Below are positions 1-8,659 of a stretch of 39,846 bases of DNA, piece after piece; positions within the stretch are counted from its first letter, which is position 1; each line of letters opens with the position of its first letter. The stretch is from Candidatus Curtissbacteria bacterium RIFOXYA1_FULL_41_14 (GTDB taxonomy: Bacteria > Patescibacteriota > Microgenomatia > Curtissbacterales > GWA2-41-24). Below the pieces are notes generated by a model, which was not told the origin of the DNA, searched no databases, and saw nothing but the letters and a program-made list of their open reading frames with translations. Where the stretch lies: contig MFCA01000001.1 of NCBI GenBank assembly GCA_001775095.1, positions 1-39,846 on the forward strand. Direction: 5' to 3'. The translations under genes were made by a program, and so were the position numbers.

Positions 1-110
1 TGAAGCACAAATGAACTATATCAGAATTTCAGCGGAAGGTTTACGGCCACCCAAATTGCGGTCAGTTTTTTCACTTGAATTTAAATTTGATAAGTGATAT
101 AAAAACGACT

Positions 111-575
111 ATGACTCCAGACAGGCAACATGAAACCAGATACAATTGGGACTGGTTATCTGACCATGCCAGATCCGCATTAATGTTTGCCAAAGGAGCA
201 GCAGAAGCAACCGGTTCAGACAGGGTTGAGCCACAGCACTTGTTTTTTGGCCTGGATAGAGAAACACATGGTATTGCAGCCAGCATTTTGGAAAGAAATG
301 GTTTGACAACTAAAATAGACGGGATGAATCTAGAGGGAGCAAATTCGCTAGAAGTTAACGAGTCTGATTTGGATGATGTTACAGGAATTATAATTCAAGA
401 GGCTTTTAAGGAATCCGCGAGATTAGGTGATCGTGTTGCCGGCACAACTGAATTGCTTTTGGGATATCTAGCTTATATTCAGGCCGAGGCGAGATATCAA
501 CTAACGCATGAAATTGATCTTTATGGCCCATTTGCTAAAATTTTACAGGCCCAATCGCTAGGCGGAAAGGCCTAA
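111..575 (+). CDS. Clp N-terminal (ClpA/C N-domain) repeat protein
   Basis: ORF 75..575; residues LSDHARSALMFAKGAAEATGSDRVEPQHLFFGLDRE resemble the Clp_N repeat. The start at MTPDRQ (111) is a choice. Confidence 0.7.
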   Translation: MTPDRQHETRYNWDWLSDHARSALMFAKGAAEATGSDRVEPQHLFFGLDRETHGIAASILERNGLTTKIDGMNLEGANSLEVNESDLDDVTGIIIQEAFKESARLGDRVAGTTELLLGYLAYIQAEARYQLTHEIDLYGPFAKILQAQSLGGKA

Positions 576-682
576 AAATTTCCGGCCCCCAGCAAAAATC
601 GAGGACTTATAAACACTTTTCCAAAATATCCAAGCCCGTCTTTAAGTGTTTTGTTGTCTTTGGGACATGCAGTCGCGTAATT

Positions 683-1114
683 CTACACTCGATATTTATG
701 ATACAAAAGCTTGTGGTTAATTAAGTGAAGTAACTGGTCAGGGTTTTCTATGAGGTTTACCACAATCCAGGAATCGTAATTGTCATGTTGCTTTAATGTA
801 TTCGCCTCAGAAGCAAAAATATCATCATCCAGCCAAAAAAATTTTCTGGTAAAATCTATGGCTTCAGTTTTATCGATTCGAAAATTCGTCGGCTTAATGT
901 TCTTAAGTAAAGCAACTGTTTCGGGAAGTAAAAATTGGGACAGGTAATTAACCGTATACTGACAATCTCCATGGCAGCGTGAAGTTAGCCAAAAAACAGA
1001 ATAGTTTCCCAAAATATAATTAAGGAATTTATCCAGATGTAATGCGGGCACTGCACCCCTAGTTAAAATTACTCCATCGATATCAATATAAATATTTGTT
1101 GGCAAAACTCTCAT
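683..1114 (-). CDS. HAD-like small phosphatase-type protein
   Basis: N-terminal YIDIDGVILTRG resembles HAD motif I; FWLDDDIF resembles a late acidic motif. Confidence 0.6.
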   Translation of the reverse strand: MRVLPTNIYIDIDGVILTRGAVPALHLDKFLNYILGNYSVFWLTSRCHGDCQYTVNYLSQFLLPETVALLKNIKPTNFRIDKTEAIDFTRKFFWLDDDIFASEANTLKQHDNYDSWIVVNLIENPDQLLHLINHKLLYHKYRV

Positions 1115-1133
1115 ATTTTAACGCGTGTATACC

Positions 1134-2318
1134 TTATCCTACGAATGTTAAAGCGACGCCTTTTTTGTTTGCTCTGCCTGTCCTGCCTATTCTATGAATG
1201 TAATCATCATAAGACGCCGGTAAATCATAGTTAATAACATGACTTACATCTTCAATGTCAAGCCCTCGCGAAGCAAGATCTGTAGCCAACAGTATCTGGA
1301 TTTGACTCCTGCGAAACATCCCGAGCATTTTCTGTCTTTGACTTTGGCTTTTGTTCCCATGAATCACTCCCGCCTTAAATCCCCGGCTAGTAAGCTCGTT
1401 TGTAAGTTTTTGGACACCGCGCTTTGTTCTTCCAAAGATAAGTACTTTATTAAATCCATCCTGAATAAGTAAATCGTGGAGTTTATCCACTTTATTCTGG
1501 CTGCGATCAACTTTAACCACATCTTGATTTATATTTTCAATAGCATCACTCTCTTTTACAGAAATGGTGACGGGGTTTTTTATAAATGTTTCTATAATTT
1601 CTTTCACCTTTGGCCCAACCGTTGCAGAAAAGAAAAGCGACTGGCGATTTACGGGAAGAAGAGAAATAAAATACTTAATATCATCAATAAAGCCGATATC
1701 GACCATTCTGTCTACTTCATCCAATACGACATTGCCAAATTGCGACAAATTTAAGCACCTTTGTCCAATCAGATCCTTTATTCTTCCCGGGGTACCTATT
1801 ACAAAACTGGGATTTTGCGAAAGGTCTCTTTTCTGTCCAAGCAAACTTGTCCCACCAATACATAAAGCACTTCTAATTGCCAGTCCTTGCGAAAATTGTG
1901 CAAGCTCGTCATAAATTTGCAGCGCCAGTTCCCGCGTCGGTGTAATAATAAGTGTTTTTTGCGACCTATCCATGAAGACTTTATTGATTAAGGGAATTAA
2001 AAATGCAGCTGTTTTGCCCGTACCGGTATTTGCAACACCAATAATATCCTCACCGGCAAGAATTGTCGGAATTGCCCTATCCTGAATCGGGGTTGGAGAA
2101 GTATACTTTTTGCTTGCGATATTTCTTTTGATTTCGGGAACAATAGCAAAATCTTCAAACTTATGTTCGGGAATATAAGGATCTTTAACAGTTACATTGC
2201 TGGTCGCATTTAGCTGCCTGCCTGCTGTGATTGCCCACATAAGATCCTGGTTGTTGGATTTCACCGCAGGGTAAAAACGCCTTTTTGAATTGGTTCTCGG
2301 TCTAAATCTTCGCCACAT
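1134..2318 (-). CDS. DEAD-box ATP-dependent RNA helicase
   Basis: ANTGTGKTAAF, PTRELA, VLDEVDRM (DEVD variant), SAT, and HRIGRTGR motifs. Confidence 0.95.
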   Translation of the reverse strand: MWRRFRPRTNSKRRFYPAVKSNNQDLMWAITAGRQLNATSNVTVKDPYIPEHKFEDFAIVPEIKRNIASKKYTSPTPIQDRAIPTILAGEDIIGVANTGTGKTAAFLIPLINKVFMDRSQKTLIITPTRELALQIYDELAQFSQGLAIRSALCIGGTSLLGQKRDLSQNPSFVIGTPGRIKDLIGQRCLNLSQFGNVVLDEVDRMVDIGFIDDIKYFISLLPVNRQSLFFSATVGPKVKEIIETFIKNPVTISVKESDAIENINQDVVKVDRSQNKVDKLHDLLIQDGFNKVLIFGRTKRGVQKLTNELTSRGFKAGVIHGNKSQSQRQKMLGMFRRSQIQILLATDLASRGLDIEDVSHVINYDLPASYDDYIHRIGRTGRANKKGVALTFVG

Positions 2319-2568
2319 AAAATTAATGATTGTTGCTTAAAAAAAGTTAAAGCAAGGAATCTACTTAATTAAGAAATTGTATATGAATAGGGGAAAAAGA
2401 TACTTATGTGAGATCAATATAAAACAGACTATCTTTATCTTGTCTAATCAAAAACTATTCAAAGTTAAGCAGATTTACTGCTTTAACCCATTTATTTACA
2501 ATTCAGTATAGCAAAAAGTACGGTTAAAGTCAATAAACTATAAGTTACTCCCAAAGAGTCAAGTCATC

Positions 2569-3750
2569 TCACAAGCACTCTTCCAAAATATCCAGTCCTT
2601 TTTTGAGCGTTTTGAGGTCTATATCCAGTGCCGGGAACATGACAAGCTTAGTTGGACCAGTGTCTGCCAGAAGAAGTCCTTTTTGAAGTGCCTTCAGGAT
2701 AATCCCTTTTACATATCTCTCATTTTTAACTTCCACGCCGATCGCCAAGCCTTTTGCCCGAATTGTCGCGGGATAACGGAATTTCACACTGTTTAGCCTT
2801 TTCTGTATATACCGACTTGATTTATCAGCATTGGCAAGCAGCTTCTTTTTGTTTTTAAGAAGATATTTGATGTTTGCAATTGCAGCCTGGACATTCAAAG
2901 GATGCCAGCCAAAGGTCGAATAAAAGCTAAAGCTAAACTCAAATGATTTGGCCACCTCCTCAGTCATAATTGTTGCGCCTATCGCCCCATAACCACCCGA
3001 TAGCCCTTTGGCCAAACACATAATATCCGGCTCCAGACTATAATGTTCACAGGCAAACATTTTTCCGGTCCTCCCAAAACCAGTCGCTACTTCATCAGCA
3101 ACAAACAGTGTGCCATATTTTTTACATGCCTTTTGGACAATTCCGTAATAAATTTTGTCTGGAATTTCTACGCCGATATTACAAACGATGGGTTCAGATA
3201 TGTATGCTGCAATATCTCTTTTACTTAACAGTTGTTCTACTTTCACTGCAGCTTGTTCATTCAAAGGAGGCGTAATCTTATTGCAGTGAAAAAGCAAATT
3301 TTTGTACCAACTTCTAAAATCTGAAGAGCCAATGCTCATTGCCCCGATTGAGTGTCCGTGATAGCTTCCCTCGATGGAGATAAACTTTTGGCGCTTTGTA
3401 TGGCTCATTGCGGCCTGAAGTGCGATTTCGACAGCTTCTGTACCTCCGGTTGCTCGAAAGCTTTTTACAAGACCTTTCGGAGTGACCTTGGCAAGCAGTT
3501 CTGCAAGCTGCGACCACCCCTCATAATAATAACTGGGAGCTACATAAGTCGGCCCCTTAAATTTTCTAATTTCTTTATCGATTTCGGGAATATTCCAACC
3601 AACTTCTCCCACACACCAACCCATGAAAAAATCAATATACCTTTTGCCTTTATCATCGTAAACATAAAAACCATCGGTCTTTTTTACCACCAGAGGACGC
3701 GGCGTTCCTCCCCGCCCCAAATACTTTTCATCTTTTTGCACAGTGTTCAC
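2569..3750 (-). CDS. Class III (PLP) aminotransferase
   Basis: RATGGTEAVEIALQAA, SYHGHSIG, VADEVATGFGRTGKMFACEH, and AKGLSGGYG motifs. Confidence 0.9.
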   Translation of the reverse strand: MNTVQKDEKYLGRGGTPRPLVVKKTDGFYVYDDKGKRYIDFFMGWCVGEVGWNIPEIDKEIRKFKGPTYVAPSYYYEGWSQLAELLAKVTPKGLVKSFRATGGTEAVEIALQAAMSHTKRQKFISIEGSYHGHSIGAMSIGSSDFRSWYKNLLFHCNKITPPLNEQAAVKVEQLLSKRDIAAYISEPIVCNIGVEIPDKIYYGIVQKACKKYGTLFVADEVATGFGRTGKMFACEHYSLEPDIMCLAKGLSGGYGAIGATIMTEEVAKSFEFSFSFYSTFGWHPLNVQAAIANIKYLLKNKKKLLANADKSSRYIQKRLNSVKFRYPATIRAKGLAIGVEVKNERYVKGIILKALQKGLLLADTGPTKLVMFPALDIDLKTLKKGLDILEECL

Positions 3751-3823
3751 AGGGGGATTATACCAGAGTTAAATATTGAAGCTATATCAGTCAGGCTCAA
3801 AATTTGGTAAAATATTCACATAT

Positions 3824-3838
3824 TGCCGGGTCGTCTAA
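3824..3838 (+). pseudogene. tRNA-Gln 5' fragment (TGCCGGGTCGTCTAA)
   Basis: Identical to the first 15 nt of the intact tRNA-Gln at 4105; followed directly by CTTGCCCCGCCAATTT and a GIY-YIG ORF. Confidence 0.8.
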
Positions 3839-3854
3839 CTTGCCCCGCCAATTT
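3839..3854. repeat. Left arm of inverted repeat bounding GIY-YIG + tRNA-Gln unit
   Basis: CTTGCCCCGCCAATTT; CCCCGCCAATTT is the reverse complement of AAATTGGCGGGG at 4193..4204. Confidence 0.7.
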
Positions 3855-3859
3855 TTTAA

Positions 3860-4207
3860 ATGAGATGTTACGTCTACATCTTGAAGAATGAAAAGGATAA
3901 AAGATACATTGGAATTACCAAGCTGCTACCTAACGAAAGACTTAATAAGCACAATAAAGGTGATGTGAAATCTACTAAGTTTGGTAGGCCTTGGAAATTA
4001 GTTTACGTCGAAGAGTACGATAGTTATAATCAAGCACGCAATAGAGAAAAGCAGATCAAGAGTTGGCACGGTGGCAACGCTTTAAAAAAACTCATCTCCA
4101 AATCTGCCGGGTCGTCTAATGGTAGGACAACAGACTTTGGATCTGTTTATCTAGGTTCGAATCCTAGCCTGGCAGCTTTGGAGATGAAGAACAAATTGGC
4201 GGGGTGA
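3860..4207 (+). CDS. GIY-YIG nuclease #1; ORF reads through the intact tRNA-Gln
   Basis: N-terminal CYVYILKNEKDKRYIGITKLLPNERLNKHNKG and PWKLVYVEEY..ARNREKQIKSW. C-terminal SAGSSNGRTTDFGSVYLGSNPSLAA is the translation of the tRNA. Confidence 0.85.
   Translation: MRCYVYILKNEKDKRYIGITKLLPNERLNKHNKGDVKSTKFGRPWKLVYVEEYDSYNQARNREKQIKSWHGGNALKKLISKSAGSSNGRTTDFGSVYLGSNPSLAALEMKNKLAG
4105..4175 (+). tRNA. tRNA-Gln (anticodon TTG)
   Basis: TGCCGGG/CCTGGCA acceptor, loop CTTTGGA, T-arm CTAGGTTCGAATCCTAG; no encoded CCA. Confidence 0.93.
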
Positions 4208-4209
4208 AG
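4193..4209. repeat. Right arm of inverted repeat bounding GIY-YIG + tRNA-Gln unit
   Basis: AAATTGGCGGGGTGAAG; the nuclease #1 stop TGA lies inside it. Confidence 0.7.
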
Positions 4210-4303
4210 TAGGACAACGGACTTCACGCCTATGGCGTGATAAATTGGATCTGTTTATCTAGCTTGTCCCGCTTTTGCGGGGGTCCGAATCCTAGCCCGG
4301 CAG
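4210..4303 (+). pseudogene. tRNA-Gln 3' portion, interrupted by two hairpin-like insertions
   Basis: TAGGACAACGGACTT + [CACGCCTATGGCGTGATAAA] + TTGGATCTGTTTATCTAG + [CTTGTCCCGCTTTTGCGGG...] + TCCGAATCCTAGCCCGGCAG. The CCCGGCA 3' strand pairs perfectly with TGCCGGG at 3824. Confidence 0.8.
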
Positions 4304-4408
4304 CCATTCGATTCGTCATTCAATTACACTCATGACTCACTCAGGGCTATAGCCCGGCTCTAGAATCGAAGGTCTTGAGCGAGTGAAACGAGTCGAAAGA
4401 TCTTCATC

Positions 4409-4678
4409 ATGTACCACTTTTACATTCTTCGATGTTCCGATAATTCCTTTTATTGCGGGATGACGACCGATATAGATAAAAGGTTAAAAGAACATAATTC
4501 AAATTCATCAAGAGGCGCAAAATATTTGCGAGGCAAAACACCAGTAAGTATTGTTTACACAGAAAAGTATCTAGACATAAAATCTGCAATGAATCGAGAG
4601 CTTCAAGTAAAAAAATTGACAAGAGCTAAAAAAGAGGCTTTGATAAAAGGGGAGTTGGAATTACTAAAGAAGCTTTAG
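4409..4678 (+). CDS. GIY-YIG nuclease #2 (YhbQ/COG2827-like)
   Basis: MYHFYILRCSDNSFYCGMTTDIDKRLKEHNS...AKYLRGKTPVSIVYTEKY...MNRELQVKKLTRAKKEALI. Confidence 0.9.
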   Translation: MYHFYILRCSDNSFYCGMTTDIDKRLKEHNSNSSRGAKYLRGKTPVSIVYTEKYLDIKSAMNRELQVKKLTRAKKEALIKGELELLKKL

Positions 4679-4735
4679 TGAAAGATTTTTCTGATGGCGT
4701 ATTCCATGGTATTCTGAAGTTCGAAGAACGAAAGA

Positions 4736-4750
4736 TACCTAGCCCGGCAA
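4736..4750 (+). pseudogene. Second tRNA-Gln 3'-end remnant
   Basis: TACCTAGCCCGGCAA matches ATCCTAGCCCGGCAG of the interrupted tRNA-Gln; just downstream of GIY-YIG #2. Confidence 0.6.
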
Positions 4751-4786
4751 CTGTTCGGCTCGCTTCGCTCGCTCATCAAACAAAAT

Positions 4787-4981
4787 ATGGGCTTTTTAAC
4801 TTATTTAGTAATAATCGCAGTACTCATCACGTCACCTGTTTTGGCAGCAGTTTTGCCTAAACCTTGGTGGAAATTGAATAGAGAACAAAAAAAGAAAAGG
4901 CTGCCTTTTATATTCGCCGGAGTAGTACTAGCAAGCTTAGGAATCATCAATTTAATAACCGTAATCTTTTTTGGCAATTGA
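4787..4981 (+). CDS. Small membrane protein, hypothetical
   Basis: 64 aa with two hydrophobic segments; no recognised family. Confidence 0.45.
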   Translation: MGFLTYLVIIAVLITSPVLAAVLPKPWWKLNREQKKKRLPFIFAGVVLASLGIINLITVIFFGN

Positions 4982-5233
4982 AAGGTCCAATCGATCAACA
5001 CTTCGAGAAATTTATACTGAGCGCAGCCGAAGTACTCAGTGCAATAGCCAGCACCAGCTGTTAATGTCTTTCTTCCGAGCACGGAATAATCTTACTAATA
5101 AAAGATTTTAATCACTTCAAAATATTAGATATTCACAAGGATAAAGGTAATCACTATTGCTTGCTTGGAAGATTAAGGAGTAACGTCGCCATTTTTTGAC
5201 AAAAACGAAATATGTAAGTACAATGTAATTACC

Positions 5234-5473
5234 ATGATTACCACACTAGTACCCATAGGAAACTCAAGAGGGATACGAATACCTAAACCATTACTTAACG
5301 AAAGCGGAATCAGCGATCAGGTGGAGTTGAAGGTAAAAAGGGGCGAAATACGTATCATTGCAGTCCCCAAAAAAAGCCGCTTGGTCACAGCAACTCTGCT
5401 TCTTTCAGAAAAAACTCTTGCAACAGACTGGAATAAAGCTGAAGAGGACGAGGCATGGGCAAGTTTGCAGTAG
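5234..5473 (+). CDS. AbrB/MazE-like antitoxin
   Basis: MITTLVPIGNSRGIRIPKPLLNESGISDQVELKVKRGEIRI; overlaps the downstream MazF-like ORF. Confidence 0.9.
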   Translation: MITTLVPIGNSRGIRIPKPLLNESGISDQVELKVKRGEIRIIAVPKKSRLVTATLLLSEKTLATDWNKAEEDEAWASLQ

Positions 5474-5787
5474 GCGAAGTTGTCTTAGTTTCGTTTCCCT
5501 TCTCAAATTTACAAGGCCAGAAGATAAGACCGGCGCTGATTTTGGCAAAAGTTGAGTTTGGTGACCTGATCTTATGCCAAATAACCTCAAAATCTTATTC
5601 AAGTAAACTCGCAATCCGTATCAGCCCCAATAATTTCACAAAAGGAAGTTTACCGATCATAAGCTATGTAAGACCGGATAAATTATTCACAGCGGATTCG
5701 TCGATTATTAAAAAAACTGCAGGCCAATTAGGACCTATTGCCACTAATTCAATTTTGAAAAGCGTTCGCAAGCTCTTTACGTCTTGA
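5455..5787 (+). CDS. MazF/PemK-like toxin
   Basis: FAVGEVVLVSFPFSNLQGQKIRPALILA; overlaps the antitoxin gene. Confidence 0.9.
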   Translation: MGKFAVGEVVLVSFPFSNLQGQKIRPALILAKVEFGDLILCQITSKSYSSKLAIRISPNNFTKGSLPIISYVRPDKLFTADSSIIKKTAGQLGPIATNSILKSVRKLFTS

Positions 5788-5855
5788 GAATTACCACCTT
5801 CTCCTTACAATTAACTTTACAATACTCATTACAATTCCAATACTTTACAATAAAC

Positions 5856-5884
5856 TTGACAAATATGTTTACAATTGATATAAT
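5856..5884 (+). promoter_or_regulatory. Consensus sigma70-type promoter for the fic gene
   Basis: TTGACA - 17 nt - TATAAT, exact consensus; -10 ends 7 nt before the GTG start at 5892. Confidence 0.8.
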
Positions 5885-5891
5885 TTAGTCA

Positions 5892-6938
5892 GTGTTTGAG
5901 CCTAAGTTCAGCTTCACAAGCAAAATAGTCAATAGTTTAGGCACAATTGAGCGGCTTTACGGCTCTCTTTTGGAACAGGATCTGATACCATCTTTGGCGC
6001 TTAGTCTTTCGCAAGAGAACCAGATTCTGGCAACCCATCACTCGACAAGTATTGAGGGGAACCCCCTGTCTCCACGAGATGTCACAAATATAGTTTTGGG
6101 TGACCAAATTCCGACAACCAAAAGCGAAAAAGAAGTCAAGAATTACTTCGCAGTTCTCAATAAAATTGCCGTACTTGCCAAGAAAACTGAGCCTATTACG
6201 ACAAGCTTAACACTGGACCTGCACAAACAGTTAATGTCAGGCCTTATTACAAACGGCTTAGGCCAGTTCCGCGAAGGCGAAGTCTTTATTGGACACAAGA
6301 CAAAAGTTGAAATTGTGGTCAAGCACTCTCCTCCTTTCCATACGCGCAGCGAGATCGAAAAAGCCCTGCAGGAACTCTACCTATGGCTTGATAAAGATTC
6401 TCAGCTTCATCCTCTAATCAGAGCAGGGATTTTACACCACCAGTTTGCTTATCTTCATCCTTTCTTTGACGGAAACGGCCGTCTGGCCAGACTTCTAACC
6501 TCATACTTTCTGCTCCTGAAAAAATACGATGTTGTCAGATTTTTTATTCTGGATGATTATTACGATATAGACAGAGAGCAGTATTCCAATATGCTTCATA
6601 GCGCGGACACAGGCGACAAAACCCAGTGGCTCCAGTATTTTCTGGAAGGTATCGGCTATTCACTGCAAGCGGCTCTAGCCAGGATTAACGATTTCAAAAG
6701 AAAAGGCCTCGACCAAATTGAAGGCGAGAAAAGGGTTCTGGTAACCAATAGGGAAGAGGACGTGATCCAGATTGTAATTGATAAAAAAGCCGTCAAAAGT
6801 AGCGACATAGTAGACGAACTTAGTGTCACCAGACAGCAGGCGCATGCTCTTTTGGCATCTCTAGTTAAAAAGGGGATATTGAAAAAATTCGGCAGGACAA
6901 AAACAAGCTATTACAAACTTAAAAATCCCAAATATTAA
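5892..6938 (+). CDS. Fic family protein with C-terminal winged-helix-like domain
   Basis: HPFFDGNGRLARLLTSYFLL matches the Fic motif HPFxDGNGRxxR; HHSTSIEGNPLS; C-terminal HTH-like segment. Confidence 0.95.
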   Translation: MFEPKFSFTSKIVNSLGTIERLYGSLLEQDLIPSLALSLSQENQILATHHSTSIEGNPLSPRDVTNIVLGDQIPTTKSEKEVKNYFAVLNKIAVLAKKTEPITTSLTLDLHKQLMSGLITNGLGQFREGEVFIGHKTKVEIVVKHSPPFHTRSEIEKALQELYLWLDKDSQLHPLIRAGILHHQFAYLHPFFDGNGRLARLLTSYFLLLKKYDVVRFFILDDYYDIDREQYSNMLHSADTGDKTQWLQYFLEGIGYSLQAALARINDFKRKGLDQIEGEKRVLVTNREEDVIQIVIDKKAVKSSDIVDELSVTRQQAHALLASLVKKGILKKFGRTKTSYYKLKNPKY

Positions 6939-8383
6939 AATGAATTCCAGAGGACCTGATTGGTGACCTCGTGGTGGTAGATTACTTCTGAAACCTTTAT
7001 CGATTTTCCCAACTCCCTTGGGCTTCTGTCGGCAACGGCGCTTTTAAAAGAAAGATATTTTTCTTTATTTTCTTCGCCTAAAATCTTGCCGGTAAACGTA
7101 CTGGACCTAAAAAGCCTGATGGCATCATTTATATTTCCGGGTAAGAACCTCAGCCTTTCCCTCCTGTTGCTGTTTACAGGTAACCTTTTTCCATTGAGTC
7201 CGATTTTTAAAATTGCAAAGATAACAAGATACGGATTGGCATCAGGAGCAACTGCCCGGATTTCAAGCCTGGTAGTTTTATCATTGCCTACCGGAAGTCT
7301 AACCATCGCACCGCGGTCAATTGCCGATGCCTTTATTTGGTTTGGCGCTTCAAAATGCGGATCCAGTCTTCTATAAGCGTTTACGCTAGAGGAGAAAATC
7401 AAGGAGAGTTCCGGAGCGTGGTTCAAAAGTTTGGAAACATAATCCCAGCCAAGAGCCGAAAGGCTGTCTTTTCCTTTTTTGTCGTAAAACAGATTTTTGC
7501 CGCCCTTAAACAGGGAAAAATTAGTATGCATTCCGCTTCCGTTAATACCAATCACCGGCTTTGGCAAAAATGTAGCGGTCATTCCCATGCTTGTAGCTAC
7601 CTGCCGGCAGACTAATTTGTAAAGCTGTATCTGATCGCAAGCTCTCAGGGCTTGCGTATAGGAGAAATTAAGTTCGAATTGAGAAGGTGCAACCTCCGGG
7701 TGGTCTTTTTCGTTTTTATAACCCATTGCCCGCTGTGCTTCAGCACAAGCATCAATAAACTGCCTGAGTTTATCCAAGGGAAGCGAGTGAAAATAGCCGC
7801 CGGTTGAAATAAGTTTAAAATCCTCTTCTTCGTAATTTTGTTCGGCGTTAACCCCGTCCATCAGAAAACCCTCGATCTCGGCAGAAACGTAAGCTTCAAT
7901 TTTTTCCTCCCTCTTCAACTGCCTGGTAAAATCCTGCAATTGTCCGCGCAAGTCAGATTCATATAAAGATCTGTCCCTATTTAAAATATTGGCAAACATA
8001 ATAACTTTCCCGGGCCCAAAAAGGTCCGCCGGTAACCACATAAAGCTGGTCCAGTCAATATCAAGGCGCAAATCAGATTCGCTTTGTACTGTAAAACCCC
8101 TGATTGATGAACCGTCGAATGTTAAATTTGCAGCTGATGCCAGCAAGAATTTCTTGTCGTAATCCAGCATATGCAATTTTCCTTCTATGTCAGAAAAACA
8201 AAGAGTAATCGCCTTTATCCTTTTCTCACTCTCTAAATATTTTCTGTACTCAACTTCCTGGTCTTTCGGATCAACACTGTCCCTTTTTTCTTTAGCCTTT
8301 AAATTCATCTCTTCTAATTTATCGTAAGGAATTTCAAGGAAATTTTTCAAAGAGGATTCGGAATTATTATAATTATTTTTCAT
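6935..8383 (-). CDS. glnA: Glutamine synthetase
   Basis: FDGSSIRGF, SAEIEGFLM, GINGSGMHTNFSLF, RLEIRAVAPDANPYL. Confidence 0.95.
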   Translation of the reverse strand: MKNNYNNSESSLKNFLEIPYDKLEEMNLKAKEKRDSVDPKDQEVEYRKYLESEKRIKAITLCFSDIEGKLHMLDYDKKFLLASAANLTFDGSSIRGFTVQSESDLRLDIDWTSFMWLPADLFGPGKVIMFANILNRDRSLYESDLRGQLQDFTRQLKREEKIEAYVSAEIEGFLMDGVNAEQNYEEEDFKLISTGGYFHSLPLDKLRQFIDACAEAQRAMGYKNEKDHPEVAPSQFELNFSYTQALRACDQIQLYKLVCRQVATSMGMTATFLPKPVIGINGSGMHTNFSLFKGGKNLFYDKKGKDSLSALGWDYVSKLLNHAPELSLIFSSSVNAYRRLDPHFEAPNQIKASAIDRGAMVRLPVGNDKTTRLEIRAVAPDANPYLVIFAILKIGLNGKRLPVNSNRRERLRFLPGNINDAIRLFRSSTFTGKILGEENKEKYLSFKSAVADRSPRELGKSIKVSEVIYHHEVTNQVLWNSF

Positions 8384-8467
8384 GTATTAAAGATAATTAA
8401 AAAGGTATTTATTATAAATGTCAAGATATTTAATATTAATACGTGGCATTTAATTCTTCCTCTTAAT

Positions 8468-8585
8468 TGTCATTGCGAGGAGTCCCGAGTTTACCGAGGG
8501 ACAACAAAGCAATCTTTATGAAATTTAATAGATTGCCACGCTCATTTCATCGAGTCAGACTCGATTTCATTCGCTCGCAATGACA
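8468..8585. repeat. MITE/REP-like palindromic repeat (TGTCATTGCGAG...CTCGCAATGACA)
   Basis: Perfect 12-bp terminal inverted repeats with internal GCAATCT/AGATTGC pairing. Confidence 0.85.
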
Positions 8586-8659
8586 GATGAGGATTATCTT
8601 AAAGATTCCGCTTTTTGACCGAATCCTGCCAAACTGGAAAGCTGATATAATTTCCCCTA

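Noticed and set aside
1239-1914. Plus-strand ORFs opposite the DEAD-box helicase
   Set aside because: Antisense to a strongly supported gene with no recognisable domain.
4678-4860. 60-aa ORF after GIY-YIG #2
   Set aside because: Spans the tRNA-Gln 3' remnant and palindromes; no protein signature.
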